This document shows positions 1 to 8,580 of a DNA stretch of 64,000 nt, piece after piece; within the stretch, counting starts at the first letter, position 1; each line of letters starts with the position of its first letter. Origin of the DNA: an uncultured Alphaproteobacteria bacterium (GTDB lineage: Bacteria > Pseudomonadota > Alphaproteobacteria > RF32 > CAG-239); NCBI GenBank assembly GCA_944393685.1, contig CALYAW010000001.1, forward strand, positions 224,023 to 288,022. The letters are read 5' to 3'. The notes beneath the pieces are model-generated. The model was not told where the DNA came from. It saw only the letters and a list, made by a program, of their open reading frames with translations, and ran no database searches. The position numbers and the translations under genes were made by a program.

Positions 1-1242
1 AAAAACCACGGTATCTGTTTTTGTTGAAGGTATAGAAGAAAGAGGAAGTGATGAAACAGATTTTAAATTAGAGTTTTTTTTTACGTCGTTCAAAATTTCG
101 GCCGGTGTCGGCAGGCTGGCAGAGTATGCAATGCGAATGAGAATCATTTCTAAAGCATCAATTTGCACAGGAGCGATAGACAGTTCACCCAAGCCTTTAA
201 TCATCATTTGCCATATTTTAGATAACACAGCAATAGAAACATTAGGAACTAATTTGTTACAAAGGCTTTTTTCGCTTTCAGAGAGACTTTCATCGTTTGC
301 AAAACTTGGTACAATTTTAACTTTGGCAAGCATATGGGTTATGTTAATCAAGTCTTGCAAAACAGTTAGGGGTACAGCTCCGTTTTTATACATTTCGCTC
401 AAAAGATTAACGGTATTTTCAATATCGCCGCAGACAAGTTTTTCAAACAGAGCAAATGTTTGGTTACGGTCGGCAAGTCCAATCATATTTTTGACAATGT
501 CTGTTTTGACACATCCGTTTCCGAGAGAAATTGCTTGGTCTAGCAAGGACAAACCGTCACGACACGATCCGTCGGCAGCTTTTGCAATTAAATGTAAAGC
601 CTCATCTTCCGCTTGAAGGCCTTCTTTATTTAGGACATTCTTAAAATGTCCGACCAACGTGTCGATAGTCAAACGTTGCAAATCAAAGCGCTGGCAACGA
701 GACAGTACGGTAACGGGAACTTTGCGAATTTCGGTCGTCGCAAAAATAAAAATCACATGAGAAGGAGGTTCTTCCAAGGTTTTGAGCAAAGCATTAAAAG
801 CAGATTTAGAAAGCATATGCACTTCATCAATGATATATATTTTATATCGTCCGTTTGTGGGTTTATATCGCACTCCGTCAAGGATTTCGCGCATATCATC
901 AACACCGGTACGAGAAGCGGCATCCAATTCCAGCACATCAATATGTCTGGATTCCGAGATTGCCCGGCAATTTTCACAAATTCCGCAGGGATTAATAGTT
1001 GGTCCGTCTCTGCCGTCTTTTCCAATACAGTTAAGAGCTTTTGCCATAATTCTGGCTGTTGTTGTTTTACCGACACCTCGAATGCCGGTTAAGATATAAG
1101 CGTGATGAAGACGATTGTTTTTTATTGCATTGGTCAGAGTTTGCACCAAAGCGTCTTGTCCGAGAAGTTCATCAAAATTCTGCGGACGATATTTGCGTGC
1201 TAAAACAACATAATTTTCTTGCTTCTGCTTTTCTGCAACCAT
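1..1242 (-). CDS. dnaX: DNA polymerase III subunit gamma/tau (partial, 3' end outside window)
   Basis: Clamp-loader ATPase subunit of the replicative polymerase. The ATG at 1242-1240 is preceded by an AAGGTG ribosome site, and 414 codons run open to the left edge, so the C-terminus is missing. Visible in order: Walker A GIRGVGKT (about 53-60), the four zinc cysteines around 72-92 (CGICENC), Walker B IIDE (about 137-140), and the sensor/arginine-finger stretch ATTEIRKVP...LSRCQRF (about 168-186). The AAA+ module is complete and no defect is seen. The SRP RNA gene lies just upstream on the same strand, an arrangement often seen in Alphaproteobacteria. Confidence 0.97.
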   Translation of the reverse strand, partial: MVAEKQKQENYVVLARKYRPQNFDELLGQDALVQTLTNAIKNNRLHHAYILTGIRGVGKTTTARIMAKALNCIGKDGRDGPTINPCGICENCRAISESRHIDVLELDAASRTGVDDMREILDGVRYKPTNGRYKIYIIDEVHMLSKSAFNALLKTLEEPPSHVIFIFATTEIRKVPVTVLSRCQRFDLQRLTIDTLVGHFKNVLNKEGLQAEDEALHLIAKAADGSCRDGLSLLDQAISLGNGCVKTDIVKNMIGLADRNQTFALFEKLVCGDIENTVNLLSEMYKNGAVPLTVLQDLINITHMLAKVKIVPSFANDESLSESEKSLCNKLVPNVSIAVLSKIWQMMIKGLGELSIAPVQIDALEMILIRIAYSASLPTPAEILNDVKKNSNLKSVSSLPLSSIPSTKTDTVVF

Positions 1243-1267
1243 TTGAAAGTCACCTTATGATAACAAT

Positions 1268-1360
1268 GGTGGAGAGTAAATGACCTCAATTTGCTTCGTT
1301 ATGGCTGCTTTCTTCCGAACCTGACCAGATTGGCGAAAAAATCGACCCATCACCCTCCGG
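1268..1360 (-). ncRNA. ffs: Signal recognition particle 4.5S-type small RNA
   Basis: On the minus strand the conserved SRP domain IV is plain: GGTCAGGTTCGGAAGAAAGC followed by AGCC, i.e. the GGAA-type tetraloop helix that binds Ffh. The 5' end (GGAGGGTGA) pairs with the 3' end (TTACTCTCC) to close the rod. The length, about 93 nt, fits the small bacterial form without an Alu domain. Exact ends are estimated from the pairing. It partners Ffh in co-translational membrane targeting. Confidence 0.93.
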
Positions 1361-1417
1361 AAATATAATTAACAAATCTCCTTCATATCTTCAAGAAGAA
1401 TTTTTCTATCAGCAGAA

Positions 1418-2839
1418 TTAAAAGTTGGTTATGCTTTCAGAAAAGGTTTCCTCGGAAGGAATTAATCCTCCGAAAATAGAAATTTCGGCAGATTGTTTGT
1501 TTTTACCGAAAATTTTAGGAGCAGAAATAACGGAAGAAACATCAATTGTCGGCAATTTTTCTATATCTGTATCGGTATTAAAACTTTTAGGAGCGGCATC
1601 AACAACAACATTTCCTGAAGAACGAATTTCTACAATGTCTAAACTATGTTGATTCGTTCCATCTTCAAAAAAGCGAAAAGCACCGTTAATTCCAATATAT
1701 CCCTCCGGTTTTGTAATAGCTTGATTTATATATTCTGAAGGACGCTTTGACAACTGATTGGTCAGAGCAATGGCATCATAAGCGAAAGAGTACAAACTGC
1801 TGGGGCGTTCTCCGAATATAGAATTATATTTTCCGGCAAAATAAGCGCTATGAGCTCTGGAAATAGCAGGATACCAACTTTTTACGATAGCCGCTTCTTT
1901 GTTAAATTTTCCAGTTTCCCAAACAGAAGTTCCTAAAAATTGAACATCAGGATAGGATGCGTCATAATAAGCAAACATAGAGATTGCAGCAGTCAATTTT
2001 GGACCGCTTTCGGGAATCAAAACAGCATCAAACCAAAGATCTCCGATGCCCTCTTTGGTAGAAATTTGTTTTAATTCATTAACAGCAGATAAATTTCCAG
2101 CTTTTACCAAAGTTTCGAGTTCTGCTTTTTTTCGAATGACAGCACTATGTCTTTCAGAATAATTGGTCATTTCTTTAATAATAGAAGAAAAATCGGATGT
2201 AGACGGCTCGTAATATCCAATTACCGTAACGGAAACATTGTTTTTCTTTGCAGATTTAACGGCAGCTCTGGCAACGGCATTTCCTGTAGAGTTGTCAGGA
2301 ATGAGTAAAGCAAAACGACTACGTCCGTTTTTTGCGGCATAGGTCATGATGCGGTCAACTTGTTCTTCAACAAGTAATCCCATAGTATAAACGGTTGGCT
2401 GCAAAACCTCTTGAGCGGTGGAAAAAGCAATGACGGGAACCCCTTGATAGATAGTTTCATTAGCAATTGCCTGAACTTCAGTACTCATTAGAGGACCGAC
2501 AATAACATTAGCTTTTTGTGAAATTGCATTTTTAACAGCGGTTCGGGCTCCTTCAGGAGTTCCTTTGCTGTCATAAAATTGAACAATCAAATTAGGGTTG
2601 TTTATGTCTTCTAAAGCAACCATTGCGGCATTGCGCAACCCCTGTCCATGTCGAGAGGCAGGGCCAGAAAGAGGCAATAACATTCCAACCCGAAAGCTAT
2701 CTCTTCCCGAGATGTTTATTTCGGAAATATCGGTATTAAAATCATGAATACCACCCAAATCGGCAATTTTTGTTCCTCGAGAAGAAGAGCAGGCTGCCAA
2801 ACAAAAACATAACAAAAAGGAGCAGATTTTTTTAAACAC
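1418..2839 (-). CDS. LpoA-like penicillin-binding protein activator lipoprotein
   Basis: Probable outer-membrane lipoprotein with a periplasmic-binding-protein fold (Leu/Ile/Val-binding type), related to the LpoA/YraM activators of class A PBPs. Signal peptide starts FKKICSFLLCF and ends in a lipobox LAAC. The body opens with RVGMLLPLSGPASRHGQGLRN, the hallmark start of this family. The reading frame is open back to a TTG at 2878, which would put 13 extra residues before the signal; I prefer the GTG at 2839 because it gives a normal lipoprotein leader, although no strong ribosome site marks either. It is divergent from rsmI-yraN, the same arrangement as lpoA/rsmI/yraN in enterobacteria, which supports the call. 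Both ends of the binding domain appear intact. Confidence 0.8.
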   Translation of the reverse strand: MFKKICSFLLCFCLAACSSSRGTKIADLGGIHDFNTDISEINISGRDSFRVGMLLPLSGPASRHGQGLRNAAMVALEDINNPNLIVQFYDSKGTPEGARTAVKNAISQKANVIVGPLMSTEVQAIANETIYQGVPVIAFSTAQEVLQPTVYTMGLLVEEQVDRIMTYAAKNGRSRFALLIPDNSTGNAVARAAVKSAKKNNVSVTVIGYYEPSTSDFSSIIKEMTNYSERHSAVIRKKAELETLVKAGNLSAVNELKQISTKEGIGDLWFDAVLIPESGPKLTAAISMFAYYDASYPDVQFLGTSVWETGKFNKEAAIVKSWYPAISRAHSAYFAGKYNSIFGERPSSLYSFAYDAIALTNQLSKRPSEYINQAITKPEGYIGINGAFRFFEDGTNQHSLDIVEIRSSGNVVVDAAPKSFNTDTDIEKLPTIDVSSVISAPKIFGKNKQSAEISIFGGLIPSEETFSESITNF

Positions 2840-2920
2840 TTGCAATTTATCCCAAAATATAAAACAATCCCTATTCAAAGAGTTTTAGTTTAAATTTTGC
2901 ATATTGTAAAGAGAGGTATT

Positions 2921-3757
2921 TTGAAAAACGGGATTTACATAGTTGCAACTCCGATAGGAAATGTTTCCGATATTTCAAAAAGGGCGCGAGAAGTTTTGCA
3001 AGAGGCAGAAATCATTGCTTGTGAAGATAGCCGCGTTGCAAAAAAACTACTATCCCTGCTAGGGATTCCATATTCATCCAAAAGTTTTTTCAAACTAGAA
3101 GACCATACGGAAGCGCAAGAGGCAAATAAACTCATAGAATTGGCGGCAACGGGTAAAAGCATAGCTTTAACCAGCGATGCGGGAAGCCCGTTAATCTCAG
3201 ATCCAGGCTACAAGCTAATCAAGCAATGCCGAAAGGAAGGAATTTATATTTGTGTTATTCCTGGACCTTGCGCATTGATATGTGCGTTACAATTATCCGG
3301 CCTGCCGACAAACAGCTTTATGTTTTCAGGGTTTATTCCTAATAAAGATAAGGCGCGGGGGGATTTATTCAATAAACTAAAAGATATAGACGCAACATTG
3401 ATTTTTTATGAAACGGCCAATCGGATAACAAAAACGCTGCAAAAAGCAGCAGAAGTGTTTGGAGCAAGAGAAATGGCCGTGGCAAGAGAAATCACCAAAG
3501 TTTATGAAGAATGCATACAAGGAACGGCGGAAGAACTATTAGAACATTTTTCTAAACACGAGCCACGAGGAGAAATGGTTTTTATGATTGCACCGCCAAC
3601 AGAAGAACAGCAAAACCAAGCTATAGATATTGAAACATTACTAAGAAACGAGCTAAAAAACACCAGCGTTAAATCCGCGGTCAAAAATTTAACGGAAAAA
3701 TACGCAGTTAATAAAAAAGACATATACCAATTGGCCATAAAGATAAAAGATGAATAA
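2921..3757 (+). CDS. rsmI: 16S rRNA (cytidine-1402-2'-O)-methyltransferase
   Basis: Methylates the ribose of C1402 in the 16S rRNA decoding centre using S-adenosylmethionine. N-terminal hallmark GIYIVATPIGNVSDIS, then ACEDSR, TSDAGSPLISDPG and IPGPCALICAL are the conserved tetrapyrrole-methylase-fold motifs. The frame is open from a TTG at 2897, but a second TTG at 2921 follows an AGAGAGG ribosome site with proper spacing and starts right before the conserved region, so I chose 2921. The end overlaps yraN by 8 bases (ATGAATAA), indicating translational coupling. Confidence 0.95.
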   Translation: MKNGIYIVATPIGNVSDISKRAREVLQEAEIIACEDSRVAKKLLSLLGIPYSSKSFFKLEDHTEAQEANKLIELAATGKSIALTSDAGSPLISDPGYKLIKQCRKEGIYICVIPGPCALICALQLSGLPTNSFMFSGFIPNKDKARGDLFNKLKDIDATLIFYETANRITKTLQKAAEVFGAREMAVAREITKVYEECIQGTAEELLEHFSKHEPRGEMVFMIAPPTEEQQNQAIDIETLLRNELKNTSVKSAVKNLTEKYAVNKKDIYQLAIKIKDE

Positions 3758-4100
3758 CAAACAAACAGGACATTTTGCAGAGCTTGCTGCACGGTTCATA
3801 CTGTTTTTGAAAGGTTATAGGTTAATAGCCGGAAACTATGTTACTGGTCGAGGCACAAAAGCAGGCGAAATAGATATAATCGTTTGCCGAGGAAAAGAGC
3901 TTGTTTTTGTTGAAGTAAAAAAACGAACAAATGCGGAAACGGCAGCGCATGCGGTAAGCAAAACACAACAACAAAGGATTCGTCGCGCGGCGGAAGTTTT
4001 TTTGGGCAGACATAAGCTATACGGCAATCACAAGATTCGTTTTGATGTTTTTTTATTTTGGCCGCCGTTTTGCTTTAAGCATATTCCAAATGCATTTTAG
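3750..4100 (+). CDS. YraN/UPF0102 family nuclease-fold protein
   Basis: Small 116-residue protein of the UPF0102 family. The core GEIDIIVCRGKELVFVEVKKR carries the D...ExK pattern of restriction-endonuclease-like folds; the N-terminal conserved Glu in GHFAELAARF is also present. Molecular function of the family is not settled. It overlaps the end of rsmI and completes the conserved lpoA/rsmI/yraN neighbourhood. Length is typical. Confidence 0.9.
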   Translation: MNNKQTGHFAELAARFILFLKGYRLIAGNYVTGRGTKAGEIDIIVCRGKELVFVEVKKRTNAETAAHAVSKTQQQRIRRAAEVFLGRHKLYGNHKIRFDVFLFWPPFCFKHIPNAF

Positions 4101-4118
4101 ATAAGTTTTTAAGAAAAT

Positions 4119-5186
4119 CTATTGATCAGATTTTTTTGACTTTAGTTGTCCGCAGGCAGCTAAAATATCTTGTCCGCGAGCCACGCGAATTGGCGCTTCA
4201 TAACCAAAACTTTCAAGATAACGGGAAAAAGCGTGTACTTTATTGTTGGTGCTGGGCGTATAATCACATCCTGGCCAAGGGTTAAAAGGGATAAGATTAA
4301 ATTTCGCACCAAGTTTAAATTTTTTCATCAAAGCAACGAGTTCTTTGGCATCGTCTAAAGAATCATTAAAATCTTTAAGCATCAGATATTCAAAAGTAAC
4401 GTAGCGTCCAGGGCTCATATTGCGTTGGTATTCCTGACAAGCAGTCAATATTTCTTCAATTGGATAGCGATTGTTAATAGGCATGATTTGCGAACGTTTT
4501 TCATTGTTCGGAGCATGCAAACTAATTGCCAACTTACATCCGAGCTCAGTTGCAACTTTTGGAATTTGAGGAACAATCCCCGATGTCGATAAAGTGATTT
4601 TGCGTTTGGAAATAGCAATTCCATCTCCGTCGGATAATATTTTTAAAGCCTTGAATGTATTTTCCGGATTATGCAAAGGTTCCCCCATACCCATAACCAC
4701 AATATTAGAAAGAAAACGCGTTTCGTTAGTTGGGCTTGGCCATTCACCATAGGCATCTCGAGCAACCATAAATTGTGATACTATTTCTCCGGCAGTAAGA
4801 TTTCTTGTAATTTTTTGGCTTCCCGTATGACAAAACTTACACCCCACAGCGCATCCGACTTGTGTAGAAATACAAACCGCGCCTCGATCTTCTTCTGGGA
4901 TATAAACGGTTTCGATTCGTTGTCCGTCCGCAAATTCAAGCAACCACTTATGAGTTTTATCAGAAGATATTTGTTCTGCAACAATCTTAGGGCGAGAAAC
5001 AGTAAAATATTGTGCCAGTTTTTCCCGCAAATTCTTAGAGAGATTGCTCATTTTTGCAAAATCCGTCTCTCCCCGAAAATATAGCCATTGCCAGAGCTGT
5101 TTTGCGCGAAAAGGTTTTTCTCCGATTGCCTCAATTTCTTTGGTAAGTTCGTCTTTTGAAAGACCAATAAGTTCTTTTTTTTCCAT
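4119..5186 (-). CDS. rlmN: Dual-specificity 23S rRNA/tRNA (adenine C2) methyltransferase
   Basis: Radical SAM enzyme that methylates C2 of A2503 in 23S rRNA and A37 in some tRNAs. The CxxxCxxC cluster motif CAVGCKFC sits at about residues 112-119; GMGEPLHN and STSGIVPQI follow, and the C-terminal cysteine region GQDILAACGQL supplies the methyl-carrier Cys. The frame is open to 5204, but the ATG at 5186 shares bases with the stop codon of the upstream gene (TAATG), so I take that as the coupled start. Length about 355 residues, usual for the family. Confidence 0.96.
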   Translation of the reverse strand: MEKKELIGLSKDELTKEIEAIGEKPFRAKQLWQWLYFRGETDFAKMSNLSKNLREKLAQYFTVSRPKIVAEQISSDKTHKWLLEFADGQRIETVYIPEEDRGAVCISTQVGCAVGCKFCHTGSQKITRNLTAGEIVSQFMVARDAYGEWPSPTNETRFLSNIVVMGMGEPLHNPENTFKALKILSDGDGIAISKRKITLSTSGIVPQIPKVATELGCKLAISLHAPNNEKRSQIMPINNRYPIEEILTACQEYQRNMSPGRYVTFEYLMLKDFNDSLDDAKELVALMKKFKLGAKFNLIPFNPWPGCDYTPSTNNKVHAFSRYLESFGYEAPIRVARGQDILAACGQLKSKKSDQ

Positions 5187-5701
5187 TATCTTTTCTTGCC
5201 GCATTTATTTGAGATAGCTCTGTAAGCGCTAGTGAAACCTTTAAGAGAATACGTATCTTTGGTTGCGGTTCCTCTGCTTGAGGTACCATGAATAACCATG
5301 CGATTCCCTTTTTTCATAGCTTCAACAATTTCTTTATCAGCAGTCTCACTAACAGCCCAGGCTTTGTCACCGCTTGCAAAAAGCTTATCAAAAGTTTTTG
5401 CTCCAATTTTTATAAGGACTTTTGCATCCTTTTTGTAAGTATAACCAGCATTAATGTTAACAACATCAAAACTGTTTTCAGCCGGTCGATGAGTAATCAC
5501 CGTGTAAATATCGCCTCGCTTAGTATATTTACCTTCATCTTTTTTAGGTGTAGAAGCCATATAACAAACGGCACCGGAGTTATCACGGTAATAATAAGCA
5601 ATCCAATCTCCGTACTCGCCCAACACCTGTGGAACGCCGGCATAAGCCTTAAGATTGGTGCACAACAGAGCAAACAGCGTCAAAATAAACAGTTTTTTCA
5701 T
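5186..5701 (-). CDS. Secreted invasion-associated-locus-B (IalB)-like protein
   Basis: 171-residue exported protein. N-terminal signal MKKLFILTLFALLCTNLKAYA, then GEYGDWIAYYYRDNSGAVCYMAS, the typical start of IalB-family domains (a cysteine follows the GDW). A second cysteine lies near the C-terminus (NKCGKK), so a disulfide is likely. IalB-like proteins commonly precede rlmN in Alphaproteobacteria, which supports assignment. The role is unclear outside Bartonella; no virulence role should be read from this. The stop overlaps the rlmN start. Confidence 0.75.
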   Translation of the reverse strand: MKKLFILTLFALLCTNLKAYAGVPQVLGEYGDWIAYYYRDNSGAVCYMASTPKKDEGKYTKRGDIYTVITHRPAENSFDVVNINAGYTYKKDAKVLIKIGAKTFDKLFASGDKAWAVSETADKEIVEAMKKGNRMVIHGTSSRGTATKDTYSLKGFTSAYRAISNKCGKKR

Positions 5702-5799
5702 AGCAAATACTCACATCAAAATTAAAATTAACATAATAATAATTGAAAAAAATATAAAAACTGTTAACTTCAAGAAAAATTTTACAAAAAGGCAGACAC

Positions 5800-7035
5800 A
5801 TGATTAGAGACAATTATCTTGACATTAATAAATTGATAAAAAACAAAAAGATATTGCGCTTATTTCTAGTCGTAAAGCACCATGGCGGAGTATTGCGTTT
5901 TGTTGGCGGAGCCGTTCGGGATGCTCTTAAAAACATTGAAGGCGGAGATTTGGATTTTGCAACGGATCTTTCACCGGATGAGCTCGTAGAAGCCTGTACG
6001 GAAGAAGGCTTGAAAACAGTTGCCATTGGGATAAAATTCGGCACGGTTGGAGTAATTATTGATGATACGCTAGTCGAAATTACTTCTCTGCGTAAAGATA
6101 TAAAAACAGACGGACGCCACGCAGAAGTTGAATATACCGACAATTGGGAGGAGGACGCCTCTCGTCGAGATTTAACCATTAATGCGGTTTATGCCGATGA
6201 AAAAGGCAATGTTTTTGATTATTACAATGGGATAGAAGACTTAGAGAAAGGCTGTGTTCGTTTTATAGGTTCGGCATCTCAACGCATAAAAGAAGATTAT
6301 TTGCGAATAATGCGCTTCTTTCGTTTTTACTCGCGTTTTGGTATCGGAGATCCTGATAAAAAAGCTCTTGCGGCCTGCGTTGAAAATAAAGAGGGCTTAA
6401 AAACTCTTTCCATGGAACGTATAAAAGAAGAATTATTCAAGCTGTTGCTAACCCCAAATGCCGCACCGACAATCCGCATAATGCAAGACAACGGTATCAT
6501 GAGCTATATTATGCCGGAAACAAAATTTATCGATAATTTGGCTTTTTTAAAAAAACTTCTGGATGACAAAAATGTTCCGGACAAGGCGCTAGTCTATTTA
6601 TTTGCGCTTTATCAACCGGATGTGCCCTTAGCAGAGAACCTTGCTGCAAGAATGAAATTTAGTAAGCGGGAAAAGCAAAAATTTGTTCATTGGGCAGAAA
6701 GAAAAGTTAGTTTAAGTGAATTAAGCGATGATATTTCAATTCAAAAATTGATGTACGAAACCGATAAAGATTTTTGCCAAGAAAAATTTTTACTTTTGAT
6801 TGCCGAAAACAAAGAAGCTATACCTTATTTTTGGGAAAAATACCAATCCATATCAGAGATACCGGAGCCTGAGTTTCCTTTACGAGGTAAAGACATCATT
6901 GAGCAAGGAATTTCCAACCAACAAGCAATAGGATCTGTTCTCCGGGAGCTTGAAAACCAATGGCTGGCAAGCAACTTTAGTCTTACAAAAGAAAAATTAT
7001 TGGAAAACGCTCGTCTTTTGAATAAAGTATCATAA
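5800..7035 (+). CDS. cca: CCA tRNA nucleotidyltransferase/poly(A) polymerase-like protein
   Basis: Class II nucleotidyltransferase that adds or repairs the 3' CCA of tRNAs. N-terminal RFVGGAVRDAL and GGDLDFATD hold the G-G and DxD metal motifs; RRDLTINAV and the IKEDYLRIMRFFRFYSRF neck helix follow. 411 residues is usual for the alphaproteobacterial form. Ribosome site AAAAAGG precedes the ATG. No HD domain is obvious. Both alanine tRNAs in this window appear to be followed by an encoded CCA, so here the enzyme would mainly repair ends, though other tRNAs may need it. A strong bidirectional terminator follows. Confidence 0.93.
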   Translation: MIRDNYLDINKLIKNKKILRLFLVVKHHGGVLRFVGGAVRDALKNIEGGDLDFATDLSPDELVEACTEEGLKTVAIGIKFGTVGVIIDDTLVEITSLRKDIKTDGRHAEVEYTDNWEEDASRRDLTINAVYADEKGNVFDYYNGIEDLEKGCVRFIGSASQRIKEDYLRIMRFFRFYSRFGIGDPDKKALAACVENKEGLKTLSMERIKEELFKLLLTPNAAPTIRIMQDNGIMSYIMPETKFIDNLAFLKKLLDDKNVPDKALVYLFALYQPDVPLAENLAARMKFSKREKQKFVHWAERKVSLSELSDDISIQKLMYETDKDFCQEKFLLLIAENKEAIPYFWEKYQSISEIPEPEFPLRGKDIIEQGISNQQAIGSVLRELENQWLASNFSLTKEKLLENARLLNKVS

Positions 7036-7066
7036 AGAAAGCCGCTGTTAAGCGGCTTTCTTATTT
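7035..7066. terminator. Bidirectional rho-independent terminator
   Basis: Perfect 12-base inverted repeat AAGAAAGCCGCT/AGCGGCTTTCTT with a GTTA loop, followed by a T-rich run on the plus strand and ending against kdsB on the minus strand. It separates the convergent cca and kdsB genes. Confidence 0.9.
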
Positions 7067-7838
7067 ATTTTATAAATTTTTTGGCAAGTTCATAATCTTC
7101 CGGAGTGTTAATGTCTGTCGGAGCATCTTTATTAAGGCGGATATCACCCACCAGTTTGGCACGGATAATCATGCCGTTTTCTAATGCACGCAATTGTTCA
7201 AGAGACTCTCTTTGTTCCAAAACACCTGGCTCAAGCGAGACCATTTTTTTCAAAGATTCAGCCTTAAAAACATAAATTCCTATATGCTGGTATAAATCCT
7301 GATTTTTGCATTTTTCAGGATTACGCGCCAAAGGAGCGGTGGCTCTTGTAAAATAAAGGCATCTGGCTTCATCTTCACCTTCTTTAAGTCCCATAATGAT
7401 TTTGACAATTGCCGGGTTAGTTTTATCAGCCTCGTTTTTGATAATCATACCGCATGTTGCAATATCGCAATTCGTACGTTCAATCATTTCAATCAAAGGG
7501 AGATTGACTTTGGGATCGACATTAATATTATCGCCTTGAAAATCAACAACAATATCATATTTAGTTCCATCTGGATCAAGAACTTTTAAAGCGGCAGCAA
7601 TACGATCTGTACCGCTAGGTAGATTTGGGTCGGTTAATACGGCTGTCGCGCCAAATTTTTTGCATTCATCAACAATGGCCTGATCTCCTGCGGCAATGGC
7701 AATATCGGTATTAATGGCATTTTTGACATTTTCATACACACGCTGAATAATGCTTTTTCCATTAAGGTCCAACAGCATTTTATTTGGGAGTCTGGTTGCC
7801 GCCAAACGTGCCGGCATTAAGGTGATTACTCTGCTCAT
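7065..7838 (-). CDS. kdsB: 3-deoxy-manno-octulosonate cytidylyltransferase (CMP-Kdo synthetase)
   Basis: Activates Kdo with CTP for lipid A/LPS inner-core assembly in the cytosol. N-terminal nucleotidyltransferase signature MPARLAATRLPNKMLLDLNG, then LPSGTDRIAAAL, the DFQGDN metal/nucleotide stretch, and YQHIGIYVFKAE...LEQRESLEQLRALENG are all KdsB features. 257 residues is near the family norm. The usual QGDEP is QGDNIN here, a mild departure. Its presence indicates that this organism makes Kdo-containing LPS. Confidence 0.93.
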   Translation of the reverse strand: MSRVITLMPARLAATRLPNKMLLDLNGKSIIQRVYENVKNAINTDIAIAAGDQAIVDECKKFGATAVLTDPNLPSGTDRIAAALKVLDPDGTKYDIVVDFQGDNINVDPKVNLPLIEMIERTNCDIATCGMIIKNEADKTNPAIVKIIMGLKEGEDEARCLYFTRATAPLARNPEKCKNQDLYQHIGIYVFKAESLKKMVSLEPGVLEQRESLEQLRALENGMIIRAKLVGDIRLNKDAPTDINTPEDYELAKKFIK

Positions 7839-7872
7839 TTTTTTGTCCTTGTAAATTAAGTTTTATGGCTGA

Positions 7873-8472
7873 TTATAATGCCGCAATCTTGCTGATGGCA
7901 ACAATTTTTCTACATTGTCCCTGACAAAAATCTTCAAGACTTTTTCCAAGGAGACGAGATTGATTGGCGATTCCTTGTCCAATCACGAGTACAGGATCAA
8001 TTTTTAATTTGAGCTCACATTGAGCGTTAATTGCTCCGAGCATGTCGGTAACAAATTGATCACCTACCATAGCAAAACGAGAACGAACATTAAGATTGTA
8101 TTTTTCAATTGCAAAGCAAAAAATACTGCTGTGAGGTTTTCCAAATATATAAAATTTATTTCCGTTTAAGGGTAATTTTTTCTCCGTAAGCCAATGATTT
8201 AACATATCGCCGGAGCTGACAACTCCGTCATATAAAGAGGGTAAAAGACCACATGAAGCATAAGATTTTTTCAAAATTTCTGAATTTTGTGAAGAGTTAG
8301 AAATGATATAAATTTTTTTACCATTATTTTTCATTAAAGATAAGAGTTCAGGGACAAGAGAAAACAACTTTCCGTTTTCAGCTTTTAAAACACCATATGC
8401 ATCCAGAAATAAAATATCATAATTTTGATAAATTTGTACTAAACTTTCAGCGCAATTTTTGAAATTTTCCAT
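7873..8472 (-). CDS. HAD-superfamily class IIA (NagD-like) hydrolase, short form
   Basis: 199-residue HAD protein. Motif I is LFLDAYGVL (nucleophile Asp kept; the usual second Asp is Tyr, as Trp or Tyr often is in the related TIGR01459-type group), motif II is IISNSS, Lys is in FGKPHSSIF, and motif IV is MVGDQFVTDMLGA. This order and the cap position mark class IIA. Members of that group are usually about 280 residues, so this one is short, losing part of the cap; substrate unknown. It follows kdsB upstream on the same strand, 34 bases away. Confidence 0.72.
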   Translation of the reverse strand: MENFKNCAESLVQIYQNYDILFLDAYGVLKAENGKLFSLVPELLSLMKNNGKKIYIISNSSQNSEILKKSYASCGLLPSLYDGVVSSGDMLNHWLTEKKLPLNGNKFYIFGKPHSSIFCFAIEKYNLNVRSRFAMVGDQFVTDMLGAINAQCELKLKIDPVLVIGQGIANQSRLLGKSLEDFCQGQCRKIVAISKIAAL

Positions 8473-8580
8473 AAAAAATACTCCGTTAAAGCGGAAATAG
8501 ATATGTGAACTCTAAGTTTATTTATATTTACATCAGAGTACAAAAATAATACATTATCAGCAATAAAAAAAGGAACTTCA

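Noticed and set aside
131-1283. Plus-strand open frames across dnaX
   Set aside because: The minus strand encodes a complete AAA+ module of DnaX with all motifs; the plus frames are shadows.
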